A stretch of 64,000 bases of DNA from NCBI GenBank assembly GCA_020850415.1, contig JADZER010000020.1:1-64000 (forward strand), read 5' to 3'. The notes under the pieces are model-generated. The model searched no databases. It saw only the letters and a program-made list of their open reading frames with translations, and was not told where the DNA came from. Position numbers and translations under genes: made by a program. Origin of the DNA: Phycisphaerales bacterium. GTDB lineage: Bacteria; Planctomycetota; Phycisphaerae; Phycisphaerales; UBA1924. This document shows positions 25,827 to 35,060 of the stretch, one piece after another (the stretch's first letter is position 1; each line of letters begins with the position of its first letter).

Positions 25827-26300
25827 TCAGTCGCGCACCTGGAAGAGGAACTCGATCTCGACCGGGACATTCAGCGGGAGCGCGACGGAGCCGACGGCGG
25901 CGCGGGCGTGCCTGCCCGCGTCGCCGAAGACGGCGACCATCAGCTCGCTGGCCTCGTTGGCGATCTTGGGCTGGCCGCCGAAGCCCGGCTCGCTGGCGAC
26001 GAAGCAGCCGAGGCGGACAACCTGGGCAATCTTGTCGAGGGAGCCGAGGGCGGCGCGGGCGACGGCGAGGGCATTGAGGGCGCACTGGCGCGCGCAGGCG
26101 CGGGCCTGCTCTTCGGTGACCTGGTCGGGCACCCGGCCGGTGGCGAGGACCTTGCCGGCGGCGACCGGGATCTGGCCGCTGACGAAGAGCAGGTCGCCGG
26201 CCCGACGCGCGGGGATGTAGGCGGCGACGGGTGCGGGTGCGGGGGGCAGTTCGATGCCCAGTCCGAGAAGTCGCTGTTCGGGGGTCATGTGATCGGACAT
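25827..26300 (-). CDS. RidA/YjgF-family protein
   Basis: The protein has 157 residues, slightly longer than the 125-130 of classic RidA because of an N-terminal extension. RidA proteins hydrolyse reactive enamines and imines made by PLP enzymes. The trimer-cleft motif is present: GDLLFVSGQIPV in the first half, CALNALAVARAALGSLDKI, and the C-terminal HARAAVGSVALPLNVPVEIEF. In this last motif the Arg that binds substrate is the one before AAVG. An alternative start 12 bases downstream is possible. It is the first gene of a short leftward pair with the zinc-ribbon protein. Confidence 0.88.
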   Translation of the reverse strand: MSDHMTPEQRLLGLGIELPPAPAPVAAYIPARRAGDLLFVSGQIPVAAGKVLATGRVPDQVTEEQARACARQCALNALAVARAALGSLDKIAQVVRLGCFVASEPGFGGQPKIANEASELMVAVFGDAGRHARAAVGSVALPLNVPVEIEFLFQVRD

Positions 26301-26745
26301 TGTTCGGTCACTCCCAAGTTGTGGTCACAATCCGCGCGCCCGCAACACCTGGGACTTGACGCACGGATAGGATGCTGTAGCGTATCGGCAACCGCATGCG
26401 GATGGCAGGCATGTGGGAACCTTGGTCGGTATTGTGTGAACCGTCCTCATTCCGCGGCTTGGAGATCTCCGGCCGCCATTCGTCCCGGCGAGGGACCGAC
26501 AGCCTGCCGACAACTCGGGCAGCCCGCACGGGCCGGTGATCGGGACTCCACCCGTTCTCGCGCGCCGTTTCGTCGTGCTGCCGAAATGGGTTTTCGGTTG
26601 GGCCGGTCGGTTCCCTCCCGAATCCACGCCAGATTTCTCAGTCGGCGTGGTTTGGGATTGTCGGGAGCAGACGCCCAGAGCATCGTTTCCGTGTCAGCCC
26701 GGCGGGGGTGTGCCGCCAGGGCGCAACGAGTTGTGGAGCTCATCC
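26301..26745. other. 445-bp intergenic region, relatively low GC
   Basis: No convincing reading frame is present. It separates the leftward RidA gene from the rightward pseudopilin genes and should hold both promoters. A plausible rightward promoter is at 26356-26383. Small hairpins are present (CCGAAA/TTTCGG at 26581-26597), and a long untranslated leader for the pseudopilin mRNA is possible. No tRNA or known riboswitch was recognised. Confidence 0.55.
26356..26383 (+). promoter_or_regulatory. Candidate sigma-70-type promoter
   Basis: TTGACG at 26356-26361 and TAGCGT at 26378-26383, with 16 bases between them, the same spacing as the better pair at 2503. It is about 360 bases before the pseudopilin start codon, so it would imply a long leader. 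Confidence 0.3.
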
Positions 26746-27756
<1,011 letters not shown>

Positions 27757-27800
27757 TACCGTGACTGTCGGGGCTGCCGCCCTGACCTGCTAGGACACCA

Positions 27801-27835
27801 CGGGTCCGCCGCGTGACCGCGGCGGACCCGCTTTT
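27801..27835 (+). terminator. Strong rho-independent terminator
   Basis: A 13-bp perfect stem (CGGGTCCGCCGCG paired with its complement) with loop TGAC, then C and TTTT. It lies 45 bases after the first pseudopilin gene and separates it from its paralogue. Confidence 0.85.
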
Positions 27836-27934
27836 GAATCCACGCCGGTCCGCCCGCCGCCTGTCCCGGGACCGGCGGGGGGACCAGGCCGGCTTGCCGG
27901 GCGGGGCCAGAGCCCCGGCCGCAGGGAGGGCCCC

Positions 27935-28978
27935 ATGACGCCGATCCAGACCTCTGCCCGTGCGCCCCGCGCGTTCACGCTGATCGAGTTGCTCGTGGTG
28001 GTCTCGATCATCGCGGTGCTGATCGCGATCCTTGTACCCGGCCTTGCGGGCGCTCGGAAATATGCGCGGAAGGCCAAGGACTCGACCCAGATCCGGGCGA
28101 TCGTGCAGGGGATGACGACCTGGGCGGGGCAGCACGACGGGGCGGCGCCGAGGCCCAGCGCCCTCGACCTTTCGGACGCGACCATCGGCTCGGACGGCCA
28201 GGCCCCGATCGCGAAGGACAACACGGGCAACATCCTGTCGGTGCTGATCTTCAACGGCCTGCTCGAGACCGAGCAGACTATCAGCCCGGCCGAGCTGAAC
28301 GACCAGATCGAGCAGGACGAGGGGTACCAGCGCGACTCGGTGGAAAAGGCCGAGACCCATGACCTGGCCTTGTGGGACCCTGGCTTCGCCGGGATCCCCG
28401 GCGAGCTCGACTCGTTCACCGGGGTTGGGGCCGAGGGCCGGCGCAAGTCGGGCGGGGGGGCGGAGGTCGGGCACAACAGCTACGCGCTCTCGTTCCCCTT
28501 CGGCGAGCGGGCGGCGTCGTGGGGCAGCGGGTTCAGCGCGCGGACGGTCATGGCCGGCAACCGCGGGCCGCGCTACCGCTTCAAGGACGGCGATATCTGG
28601 TCGCTGGAGGACACCAAGCTCTCCGGGCAGTCCAACACGCTTCGGTTCTACGGGCGCGAGGACGCGTGGTCGGGCCACCTGGCGTACGGCGACGGGAGCG
28701 TCTCGTTCAGTGAGAGTCCAACTCCCGAGGGCCTGCGGGTGGCGCCGGCGGGGGCGACGGGGTCGGCCGAGTCGAGCTTCCTCGACAATGTGTTCGTCAA
28801 CGAGATCGAGTCGGGGGCGCAGCTGGGGACCTTCAACGCCACGCTCGACACACGGCCTGACCAGGGCGTGAACGCGTTCATCCGGCTGTGGGGGAATGTT
28901 CGCTCGGAGATCGGCTCCGGCGAGGCGGTGCTCGAGGCGGTCGGCAACGACGGGGCCCAGGGCAACTTCATCGATTGA
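27935..28978 (+). CDS. Pseudopilin-like protein, second of a tandem pair
   Basis: The protein has 347 residues and is a paralogue of the preceding gene: prepilin leader [16 protein letters not shown], then KAKDSTQIRAIVQGM, ILSVLIFNGLLETEQTISPAEL and ETHDLALWDPGFAGIPGE, all matched in the neighbour. The C-terminal part has LAYGDGSVSFSE, close to the H-X9-DG motif of planctomycete pseudopilins. GGGAGG lies 6 bases before the ATG. Codon use is G-ending, unlike its paralogue, so it is probably expressed less. A strong terminator lies between the two, so they are separate units. It is convergent with gspE, which it nearly touches (13 bp). Confidence 0.82.
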   Translation: MTPIQTSARAPRAFTLIELLVVVSIIAVLIAILVPGLAGARKYARKAKDSTQIRAIVQGMTTWAGQHDGAAPRPSALDLSDATIGSDGQAPIAKDNTGNILSVLIFNGLLETEQTISPAELNDQIEQDEGYQRDSVEKAETHDLALWDPGFAGIPGELDSFTGVGAEGRRKSGGGAEVGHNSYALSFPFGERAASWGSGFSARTVMAGNRGPRYRFKDGDIWSLEDTKLSGQSNTLRFYGREDAWSGHLAYGDGSVSFSESPTPEGLRVAPAGATGSAESSFLDNVFVNEIESGAQLGTFNATLDTRPDQGVNAFIRLWGNVRSEIGSGEAVLEAVGNDGAQGNFID

Positions 28979-28991
28979 GCGGCGCCCGGCG

Positions 28992-30680
28992 TCAGACCGA
29001 GAGCGCCCGCATGACCTCGGCGATGGTGGTCTTGCCGGCGAGGGCCTTGGCCAACCCGTCCTGCTTGAGGGTGGTCAGGTCGCCCGACTTGATCGCCGCG
29101 GCCGCGATGCGGGGGGCGTTGACCCGGTCCATGACGCAGGCGCGGAGCTCGTCGTTCATGCGGAGCAGCTCGTAGATGCCCTGGCGTCCGCGGTAGCCGG
29201 TCTCGCGGCAGGCCCGGCAGCCGACGCCGCGGGTGAGCGTCCCGCCCGGGGCGAGGTCGAGCTCGCGGGGCAGGTCGGCGGGGTCGGGGGTGTAGGTCTC
29301 GGCGCACTGCGGGCAGATGCGCCGGACGAGTCGCTGGGCGAGGATGCCCTCGACCGAGGAGCTGACGAGGAAGGGCTCGACGCCCATGTCGAGCAGTCGG
29401 GTGGTGGCGCCGGCGGCGTCGTTGGTGTGGAGCGTGCTGAAGACCAGGTGGCCGGTGAGGGAGGCCTGGACGGCGGTCTCGGCGGTCTCCTTGTCGCGGA
29501 TCTCACCGATCATGACGACATCGGGGTCGTGGCGGAGGATGGAGCGCAGGCCGGCGGCGAAGGTGAGGCCGACCTTGGGCCGGACCTGGATCTGATTCAC
29601 GCCGGAGACATGGTACTCGACGGGGTCCTCGACGGTGATGACCTTGATCTCGTCGGAGACGATGCGGTTGAGCGAGGCGTAGAGGGTGGTGGACTTTCCC
29701 GAGCCGGTGGGGCCGGTGACCAGGAGGATGCCGTGGGGCCGGCCGATCATCGCGTCCCAGCGTTCGAGGATGTTGGCGGGCATGCCGAGGTCGTCGAGGC
29801 TCATGAGGACGGCGGTCTTGCTGAGCAGCCGGAGGACGACGCCCTCGCCGAACAGCATGGGGATGACGCTGACGCGGAGGTCGAACTCCTGGACGGCGCC
29901 GCGTTCGGCGCGGTACCGGAAGGTGATGCGTCCGTCCTGTGGGACGCGCTTCTCGGCGATGTTGAGGTTGGCCATGATCTTCAGGCGGCTGACGATGGCC
30001 GCGCCGAAGCGGTGGATGCTCGAGCCGACATTGGCCCGCTGGAGGACGCCGTCGATGCGGTAGCGGACGAGGAGCTCGTGCTCGTAGGGCTCGATGTGGA
30101 CATCGGTGGCGCGCTCGCTGACGGCCTCGATCAGCAGGTCGTTGACGAGCTTGATGACCGAGGCCTCCTGGGCCTGCTCGATCTCGCCGGCGGTGGCGGC
30201 GTCGGTGACCATGGGGGCGTCGGCGTCGGCGTCGGCGGACATCTGGTCGAGCGTGTCGCCGCCGACGCCATAGTGGGCGCGGATGAACTTCTTGAGGTCG
30301 TCCTCGTCGGCGAGGACCAGGTCGATCGCGCAGCCGGTGACGAGGCGGAGCTCGTCGAGGGCCTCGAGGGCGAAGGGGTCGCTGGTGGCGACGGTGAGGC
30401 GGTCGGCGTCCCTGGAGATGGGCACGCAGCCCTGGCGGTAGACGAGCTTGGAGGGCAGGGACTCGAGCACCTTGGGCTCGACCTCCACGCCGGCGAGGTC
30501 GATGACGGGCATGTGGAACTGCTGGCCCATGGCCTCGAGGACCTGCTCGCGCGTGGCGTGGCCCCGCTTGATCACGATGCGGTCCAGGCGTTCGCCGGTG
30601 GCCCGCTGCTCGGCCAGCGCCGCCTCGAGCTGCTCGTTGGTGAGCAGGCCGCGGTCCACGAGTGTCAGTCCGATGCCCAT
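28992..30680 (-). CDS. gspE: Type II secretion / pilus assembly ATPase GspE
   Basis: The protein has 562 residues and is the cytoplasmic hexameric ATPase that drives pseudopilus growth. In order: an N-terminal GspE_N domain (about 1-130, LGLVDRGLLT-type start and FHMPVIDLAGVEV), a linker, then the ATPase domain with RYRIDGVLQ, Walker A GPTGSGKST (about 322-330), the Asp box ITVEDPVEY, Walker B VVMIGEIRD and the His box TGHLVFSTLHTNDA. Next comes the zinc-binding Cys4 motif (CPQC...CRACRETGY, about 456-490) typical of GspE/PilB. It is placed apart from, and opposite to, the gspF-gspD cluster. The start has no ribosome site but a TACAAT box lies 8 bases upstream. Confidence 0.93.
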   Translation of the reverse strand: MGIGLTLVDRGLLTNEQLEAALAEQRATGERLDRIVIKRGHATREQVLEAMGQQFHMPVIDLAGVEVEPKVLESLPSKLVYRQGCVPISRDADRLTVATSDPFALEALDELRLVTGCAIDLVLADEDDLKKFIRAHYGVGGDTLDQMSADADADAPMVTDAATAGEIEQAQEASVIKLVNDLLIEAVSERATDVHIEPYEHELLVRYRIDGVLQRANVGSSIHRFGAAIVSRLKIMANLNIAEKRVPQDGRITFRYRAERGAVQEFDLRVSVIPMLFGEGVVLRLLSKTAVLMSLDDLGMPANILERWDAMIGRPHGILLVTGPTGSGKSTTLYASLNRIVSDEIKVITVEDPVEYHVSGVNQIQVRPKVGLTFAAGLRSILRHDPDVVMIGEIRDKETAETAVQASLTGHLVFSTLHTNDAAGATTRLLDMGVEPFLVSSSVEGILAQRLVRRICPQCAETYTPDPADLPRELDLAPGGTLTRGVGCRACRETGYRGRQGIYELLRMNDELRACVMDRVNAPRIAAAAIKSGDLTTLKQDGLAKALAGKTTIAEVMRALSV

Positions 30681-30688
30681 GTGGGGGC

Positions 30689-30694
30689 ATTGTA
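30689..30694 (-). promoter_or_regulatory. TANNNT -10 box just before gspE (leaderless candidate)
   Basis: Minus-strand TACAAT is followed by 8 bases and the gspE ATG. This would give a leader of zero to two bases. Confidence 0.4.
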
Positions 30695-30778
30695 TCGTCG
30701 CGGTGCCCCGCGCAACAGCATGATTCCCGCGCCGTGCGGTGCGTCCAATAAGAAGCGGCGTTGCTGTCGGGAGTGGGC

Positions 30779-31567
30779 CTAGGCGGGGTACCGGCTGCTG
30801 GTGCGGTCGGTCTCCCAGACGCGGACCGAGCGGAGGGCGACGGCGCCGGGGATCGCCGCGACCGGGCCTGTCAGCAGCCCGTAGCAGACGCGGGCGATGT
30901 TCTCGACGGAGGGGTTCAGGCCCGAGCCGTCGGCGAACTCGGCGGTGTCGAGGTTGAGGTGCTTGTGGTCGAAGCGGTCGATCACCGCGCCCTGCACCGC
31001 CCGCTCGAGGGCGTCGATCGAGAACTCGCCCATCCGATCGGCCGGGAGACCCACGCGGACCTCGAGCCGGTAGTTGTGCCCGTGCCCGTTGGGGTTGTTG
31101 CACTTGCCGAAGTGACGCCGGTTGGTCGCGTCGTCCCAGCCGGCGACATGCAGCCGGTGTGAGGCCGCGAAGTCGAACTGGAGGAGGAGCTCGGCGAGCT
31201 GTGGGTCCGCGGCGGTCATCGCGATGGCATGGTATGGCGAGAGGGCCAGCTCGAGGCGGTCGACGGCGACGGGGAGGGCGGCGGCGAGGGCGTCGAGCGC
31301 GGACCGCAGCACCGGGCCCAGGTCGCCGGGCCGGGCGTCGCGGGCCGGCCCGAGCAGCGGGCGGACGCGCTCGTGCACCGCGTCGTCGATGGTCTTGATA
31401 TTGATCAGATACCCGCTCCGGGGGTCCGGTTCACCCCGGCACTCGACCGAGCACTCGACGAACCTGCCGGGGGCGTCCAGCGCGGGGCTGGCGGCAAAGC
31501 CGTTGGGGCCCCGGGGGGCGTCGGGCCGGGCGCCGAACCGCACAGTGCGTCGCAGGAGCGTCTCCAC
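30779..31567 (-). CDS. Two-module 6-pyruvoyltetrahydropterin synthase-type protein
   Basis: The protein has 262 residues from a GTG at 31567; an ATG at 31606 is possible but would overlap the promoter of the opposite gene. The C-terminal half (about 128-262) is a complete PTPS/QueD domain: zinc ligands His137, His162 and His164 with FGKCNNPNGHGHNY (catalytic Cys156), FDHKHLN, NPSVENIA, and Glu252 in VWETD. The sequence around the Cys is of the animal/bacterial PTPS type. The N-terminal half (about 1-125) repeats the same fold in degenerate form: VECRGEPDPRSGYLINIKTIDDAV mirrors the PTPS strand-helix pattern, but the zinc His and Cys are gone. Ordinary members have 120-150 residues. It may make a tetrahydropterin or a queuosine precursor. 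Confidence 0.8.
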   Translation of the reverse strand: METLLRRTVRFGARPDAPRGPNGFAASPALDAPGRFVECSVECRGEPDPRSGYLINIKTIDDAVHERVRPLLGPARDARPGDLGPVLRSALDALAAALPVAVDRLELALSPYHAIAMTAADPQLAELLLQFDFAASHRLHVAGWDDATNRRHFGKCNNPNGHGHNYRLEVRVGLPADRMGEFSIDALERAVQGAVIDRFDHKHLNLDTAEFADGSGLNPSVENIARVCYGLLTGPVAAIPGAVALRSVRVWETDRTSSRYPA

Positions 31568-31572
31568 GGGCA

Positions 31573-31578
31573 ACGATA
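31573..31578 (-). promoter_or_regulatory. TANNNT -10 box before the pterin synthase gene
   Basis: Minus-strand TATCGT is followed by 5 bases and the GTG at 31567. It supports the GTG as the start and a leaderless message. Confidence 0.35.
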
Positions 31579-31600
31579 GCACGGGCCCGGCTCCAGCCGG

Positions 31601-31606
31601 TACCAT
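31601..31606 (+). promoter_or_regulatory. TANNNT -10 box before the glutathione peroxidase gene
   Basis: TACCAT is followed by 6 bases and the ATG at 31613, with no ribosome site. It is back to back with the opposite -10 box at 31573-31578. Confidence 0.4.
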
Positions 31607-31612
31607 TGGGCC

Positions 31613-32338
31613 ATGAACAACGCAACGACGAACAACGCAACGACCAGGCGCCCCGCGCCCATGATGTTGGTGGTGTGTGCCTCGCTCGGCCTCGGGGCCG
31701 CGGCGTGGGCACAGCCGGCCGCCGCACCCCGCCCCGCGTCCAACCCCGCGCCCGCCCTCGCGTCCGGCCCCGACGCCGCCCAACCGGAGACCGCCCCCGT
31801 GGACAAGTTCGCCGCCGACCCGACCGCCGTGCTGGGCTTCACGATGAACAACATCGAGGGCGAGGCGACCGAGCTGGGGGAGTACTCGGGCAAGGTGGTG
31901 CTGATGGTGAATGTGGCGAGCAAGTGCGGGCTCACGCCGCAGTACGAGGCGCTGGAGGCGGTGTACGAGAAGTACAGGGACAGGGGGCTGGTGGTCCTGG
32001 GCTTTCCGGCGAACAACTTCAAGGAGCAGGAGCCCGGGACTGACAGCGAAATCCTGGAGTACTGCCGGGCGACCTACGGGGTGAAGTTCCCGATGTTCAG
32101 CAAGATCAGCGTGCTCGGCGATGACCAGCACCCGCTGTACAAGAAGCTGTCGGGCGCGATGGCCGAGCAGGGGGGCGAGCCGACCTGGAACTTCACCAAG
32201 TACCTTGTCGACCGCACGGGCCATGTGGTCCGTCGGATCGACCCGCGGACGACCCCCGACGACGCGTCGGTGATCGCGGAGATCGAGAAGCTGCTGGCGC
32301 AGCCCGAGCCGGAGCAGCAGGAGGAAGTCCCCGCCTGA
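31613..32338 (+). CDS. Exported glutathione peroxidase family protein
   Basis: The protein has 241 residues. A signal peptide covers about residues 1-33 (hydrophobic MMLVVCASLGLGAAAWA), then an Ala/Pro linker, then a thioredoxin-fold GPx domain (about 70-230). The catalytic set is complete: Cys105 in NVASKCGLT, Gln139 in FKEQEPG, and Trp192-Asn193 in PTWNFTKYL. The usual FPCNQF is FPANNF here, so the resolving Cys at that site is missing. Another Cys (151, ILEYC) could take its place. It would reduce hydroperoxides in the periplasm, probably with thioredoxin-like donors. The C-terminus is Glu/Gln-rich. It is 16 bp upstream of gspF and may lead the secretion operon. Confidence 0.88.
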   Translation: MNNATTNNATTRRPAPMMLVVCASLGLGAAAWAQPAAAPRPASNPAPALASGPDAAQPETAPVDKFAADPTAVLGFTMNNIEGEATELGEYSGKVVLMVNVASKCGLTPQYEALEAVYEKYRDRGLVVLGFPANNFKEQEPGTDSEILEYCRATYGVKFPMFSKISVLGDDQHPLYKKLSGAMAEQGGEPTWNFTKYLVDRTGHVVRRIDPRTTPDDASVIAEIEKLLAQPEPEQQEEVPA

Positions 32339-32354
32339 GGGACGCGCCGCACGG

Positions 32355-33542
32355 ATGCCGCAGTACCAGTACACAGCCCTTGACGCCGCCGGCCGACGCA
32401 CGGTCGGGGTGCTGACCGGGGCCAGCGAGCAGGCGATCCTGGCCGAGCTCGAGGGCCGCTCGCTCGTGCCGGTGAACATCACCGAGAGGCGTCGGCGTGC
32501 GAGCCTGCGCCGGCGCGGGGTGTCGGCGCGTCGTCTGGCGGAGGTGTACATCCAGCTCGCGGACATGCTGCAGGCGGGCGTGCCGGTGCTGCGTGCGCTG
32601 CGGGTGCTGGCCGGGCAGAACGACGCGCGGATCAGCGCGGTGTTCCGCGATGTGGCCGGCGCGGTGGCGGACGGCGACGAGCTCGCCGAGGCGATGGGCC
32701 GGCGCCCGGAGGTGTTCAGGCCGACCCATGTCGCGATCATCCGGGCCGGCGAGAAGGGCGGGTTCCTCGAGGACGCGGTCGCGCGGCTCGGCCAGTTCGT
32801 CGAGGGCCAGGCCGAGCTCAAGAGCAAGCTCACGGGCGCGATGGCCTACCCGTTCATGCTGGTCTCGATGGGCGCGGTGATTCTTGTTGTGATTTTCGCC
32901 GTGCTCATCCCCAAGGTGCGCCCGATGTTCGACCGCATCGAGGAGCTGCCGAAGGTGACCGAGGTCGTCTTCGCGATCGCGACCGTCGCGAGCGACTACG
33001 CGCCGGTCGCGATCGGCGTGCTCGCGGGCCTCGGCGTGGCGATGGGCTTCGGGCTGCGCCGCCCGGCGGCACGGCGCCTGCTCGACCGGCTGGTGCTCCG
33101 TGCGCCGGGCATCGGGCCCCTGGTGCGGGCCGTCGCGATCGCCCGGTTTGCACGAATGCTTGGCACGATGCTCCGCAACGGGGTGCCGATGCTCAGCGCC
33201 CTGGCGACCTCCAAGGCCGCGGCGGGGAACAGCGTCCTCGAGCGGGCGATCGAGGACGCCGGGGAGGCGGTGGGGGGCGGGGCGCAGCTGGCGGCCTCGC
33301 TGGGGAAGTCCGGGCTGTTCTCGGGCGATGTGATCGAGATGCTGACCGTGGGCGAGGAGGCGGGCAATATCGACAAGGTGCTGATCCGCATCGCGGACAC
33401 GGTGGAAACCCGGGTGGAGCGGCTGCTGACCAACCTCATCCGGCTGGTCGAGCCCCTGATGATCGCCCTGATCGCCTCGGTGGTGTTCGTGATCGCGGTG
33501 TCGCTGATCCTGCCGCTGACGCAGCTCAGCAACATCAAGTAG
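32355..33542 (+). CDS. gspF: Type II secretion inner-membrane platform protein GspF
   Basis: The protein has 395 residues. It has the two-fold T2SSF arrangement: N-terminal YQYTALDAAGRRTVGVL, a first helical domain with LADMLQAGVPVLRALRVL and IRAGEKGGFLEDA, a membrane helix (about 172-195), a second domain with RFARMLGTMLRNGVPMLSAL and LTVGEEAGNIDKVL, and the last membrane helix (VEPLMIALIASVVFVIAVSLILP). It links the GspE ATPase to the pseudopilus. It probably belongs to one long transcript running to the secretin, although a promoter may lie before gspG. Confidence 0.94.
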   Translation: MPQYQYTALDAAGRRTVGVLTGASEQAILAELEGRSLVPVNITERRRRASLRRRGVSARRLAEVYIQLADMLQAGVPVLRALRVLAGQNDARISAVFRDVAGAVADGDELAEAMGRRPEVFRPTHVAIIRAGEKGGFLEDAVARLGQFVEGQAELKSKLTGAMAYPFMLVSMGAVILVVIFAVLIPKVRPMFDRIEELPKVTEVVFAIATVASDYAPVAIGVLAGLGVAMGFGLRRPAARRLLDRLVLRAPGIGPLVRAVAIARFARMLGTMLRNGVPMLSALATSKAAAGNSVLERAIEDAGEAVGGGAQLAASLGKSGLFSGDVIEMLTVGEEAGNIDKVLIRIADTVETRVERLLTNLIRLVEPLMIALIASVVFVIAVSLILPLTQLSNIK

Positions 33543-33602
33543 CGATGTTCGCAAAATGGGCGGAACCCACCGATCGGTGGGGGCTTGTGTCGGGAGGCCC
33601 GT

Positions 33603-33608
33603 TATGCT
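33603..33608 (+). promoter_or_regulatory. Possible -10 box before gspG
   Basis: TATGCT sits in the 196-bp gap between gspF and gspG, about 130 bases before the gspG start. No good -35 is visible. The gap size itself suggests a separate or additional promoter for the pseudopilin genes. Confidence 0.25.
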
Positions 33609-33738
33609 AGTGTGGGCTAATGTAGTCCGGGGCGAGGGGCCCCGCCGACAATGCCATGGTGTCGGACACTGAACGGATGCAGCGAGCCTGGGGGGATCTC
33701 TCCGATCCCCGGGCCGCGATAGGAAAGGATGCTCAACC

Positions 33739-34260
33739 ATGAACCGCAGGACTCTCTGGAACCGTGCCGCGAGGGCCCGGGGCTTCACGCTGATCGAGGT
33801 CATGATCGTGATCGCGATCGTGCTGGCGTTGTCGGCGATCGTCGGCGTGGCGGTGCTGGGGCGCCGGGACCAGGCCGATCTGTCGCTGACGCAGACCAAG
33901 CTGAACAACATCAAGACCGCGCTGAAGTTCTTCAAGGTGGACTTCGGGCGTTACCCGTCCGAGGAGGAGGGTCTCGCGGTGCTGTGGGACAAGGAGATCC
34001 TGGACCCCGAGGCGGATGTGAACAAGTACTCCTCCGACGGGTATCTGGAGGAGCCGACGCCGTCGGACCAGTGGGGCAACGAGTGGGGCTACCGGTTCCC
34101 CTCGCAGCGTGAGGACGAGACGCAGTACGACCTGTGGTCGTTCGGCGCCAACGGCGAGGACGAGGACGGCGAGGGCGACGACATCACCTCGTGGCGCAAG
34201 GACAGCGAGGAGGGCGGTCTGGACGACGGGCTGATGGCCCCGCCCCCGAGCGGCGGGTGA
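33739..34260 (+). CDS. gspG: Major pseudopilin GspG
   Basis: The protein has 173 residues. Leader of 14 residues, then FTLIEVMIVIAIVLAL (cut before Phe, Glu at +5). The head matches GspG: TKLNNIKTALKFFKVDFGRYPSEEEGLAVL, then EPTPSDQWGNEWGYRFPS and DLWSFGANGEDEDGEGDDITSW, the calcium-binding end of the family. AGGAAAGGA lies 9 bases before the ATG. The tail after ITSW is about 25 residues longer than usual and acidic. It forms the shaft of the pseudopilus that pushes substrates through the secretin. Confidence 0.95.
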   Translation: MNRRTLWNRAARARGFTLIEVMIVIAIVLALSAIVGVAVLGRRDQADLSLTQTKLNNIKTALKFFKVDFGRYPSEEEGLAVLWDKEILDPEADVNKYSSDGYLEEPTPSDQWGNEWGYRFPSQREDETQYDLWSFGANGEDEDGEGDDITSWRKDSEEGGLDDGLMAPPPSGG

Positions 34261-34289
34261 GCCCCGGACGGATCCGGGCGGGTGATGCA

Positions 34290-35060
34290 ATGGGCCGGGA
34301 GTCGGCTCGGAAGAAGCACTGCATGCGTCGCGGCTTCACGCTGCTCGAGACGATGATCGTGGTGCTGATCGTGACGGCGATCAGCGCGATCGTCTTGCCG
34401 GGGCTGGCCTCCCGGGCCGCCAGCGGGCGCATCGGGCACGCGGCGCAGAGCCTGGAGTCCGGCGCGGCGCTGGCGGCGGCCGAGGCGATGGAGCGGGGCG
34501 TGATCGTCGCGCTCGTCGCGGAGGACTGGGACGGCCAGTGGGTGCTCTGGGCGGAGGATGTCGAGCCGGAGCGTCTGGGCGAGGTGCTCGCGCCGCGCGG
34601 CGACCTGCCCCCGTTGCCCCCCGAGGAGGACCGGACGCGCCGTGTGGAGCTCGCGAGCTTCGACGGCGTGGAACTGACAGACGAGCTGCCGCCGGTCGCG
34701 CTGGGGCCGGAGGAGGGGGGCCCCGGCATGGGCTCGGGCCCGGCGGAGGAGCCGGATCTCTCCGAGGAGGAGGAGCCGTTGCCGCCCGGCGAGCACGAGC
34801 GGTTCATGCTGGGCGTGTTCTTCCCCGATGGTTCCTGCCGCGCGGGGCCGGCGGTGTACCTGGTGGCGGAGGACGGGCGCCGGCGTGTGGTGCGTTTCAG
34901 CCCGCTGACGGGGCGCGTGGATGTGCGCGTGCTGCCGCAGGAGCAGGCCGAGGCGGAGCAGCTGGAAGGTGAGGGGGACGGGGGTCTCGAGCCGCCGGAG
35001 CCGGAGCGCCCCGGGCGTCGCCCGCCGCCGGCGGATGACGACGGGGGAGGTCCGCCATGA
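34290..35060 (+). CDS. gspH: Minor pseudopilin GspH-like
   Basis: The protein has 256 residues from the ATG at 34290; an ATG at 34323 would give a normal 3-residue leader and is equally possible. Prepilin signal RRGFTLLETMIVVLIVTAI, then a GspH-like head (SGRIGHAAQSLESGAALAAAEAMERGVIVALV). Two unusual acidic Pro/Gly/Glu-rich stretches follow: about 130-165 and the last 40 residues (ending DDDGGGPP). These are far longer than in GspH of proteobacteria. The stop overlaps gspI by 4 bp. Confidence 0.75.
   Translation: MGRESARKKHCMRRGFTLLETMIVVLIVTAISAIVLPGLASRAASGRIGHAAQSLESGAALAAAEAMERGVIVALVAEDWDGQWVLWAEDVEPERLGEVLAPRGDLPPLPPEEDRTRRVELASFDGVELTDELPPVALGPEEGGPGMGSGPAEEPDLSEEEEPLPPGEHERFMLGVFFPDGSCRAGPAVYLVAEDGRRRVVRFSPLTGRVDVRVLPQEQAEAEQLEGEGDGGLEPPEPERPGRRPPPADDDGGGPP

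Noticed and set aside
26301..26745. Longest low-GC gap considered as an RNA gene or riboswitch
   Set aside because: No tRNA cloverleaf, no known riboswitch core and only small hairpins could be made out by eye.
33543..33738. AT-richer stretch considered as a dif site near a possible terminus
   Set aside because: It lacks two 11-bp inverted Xer-binding arms around a 6-bp centre.
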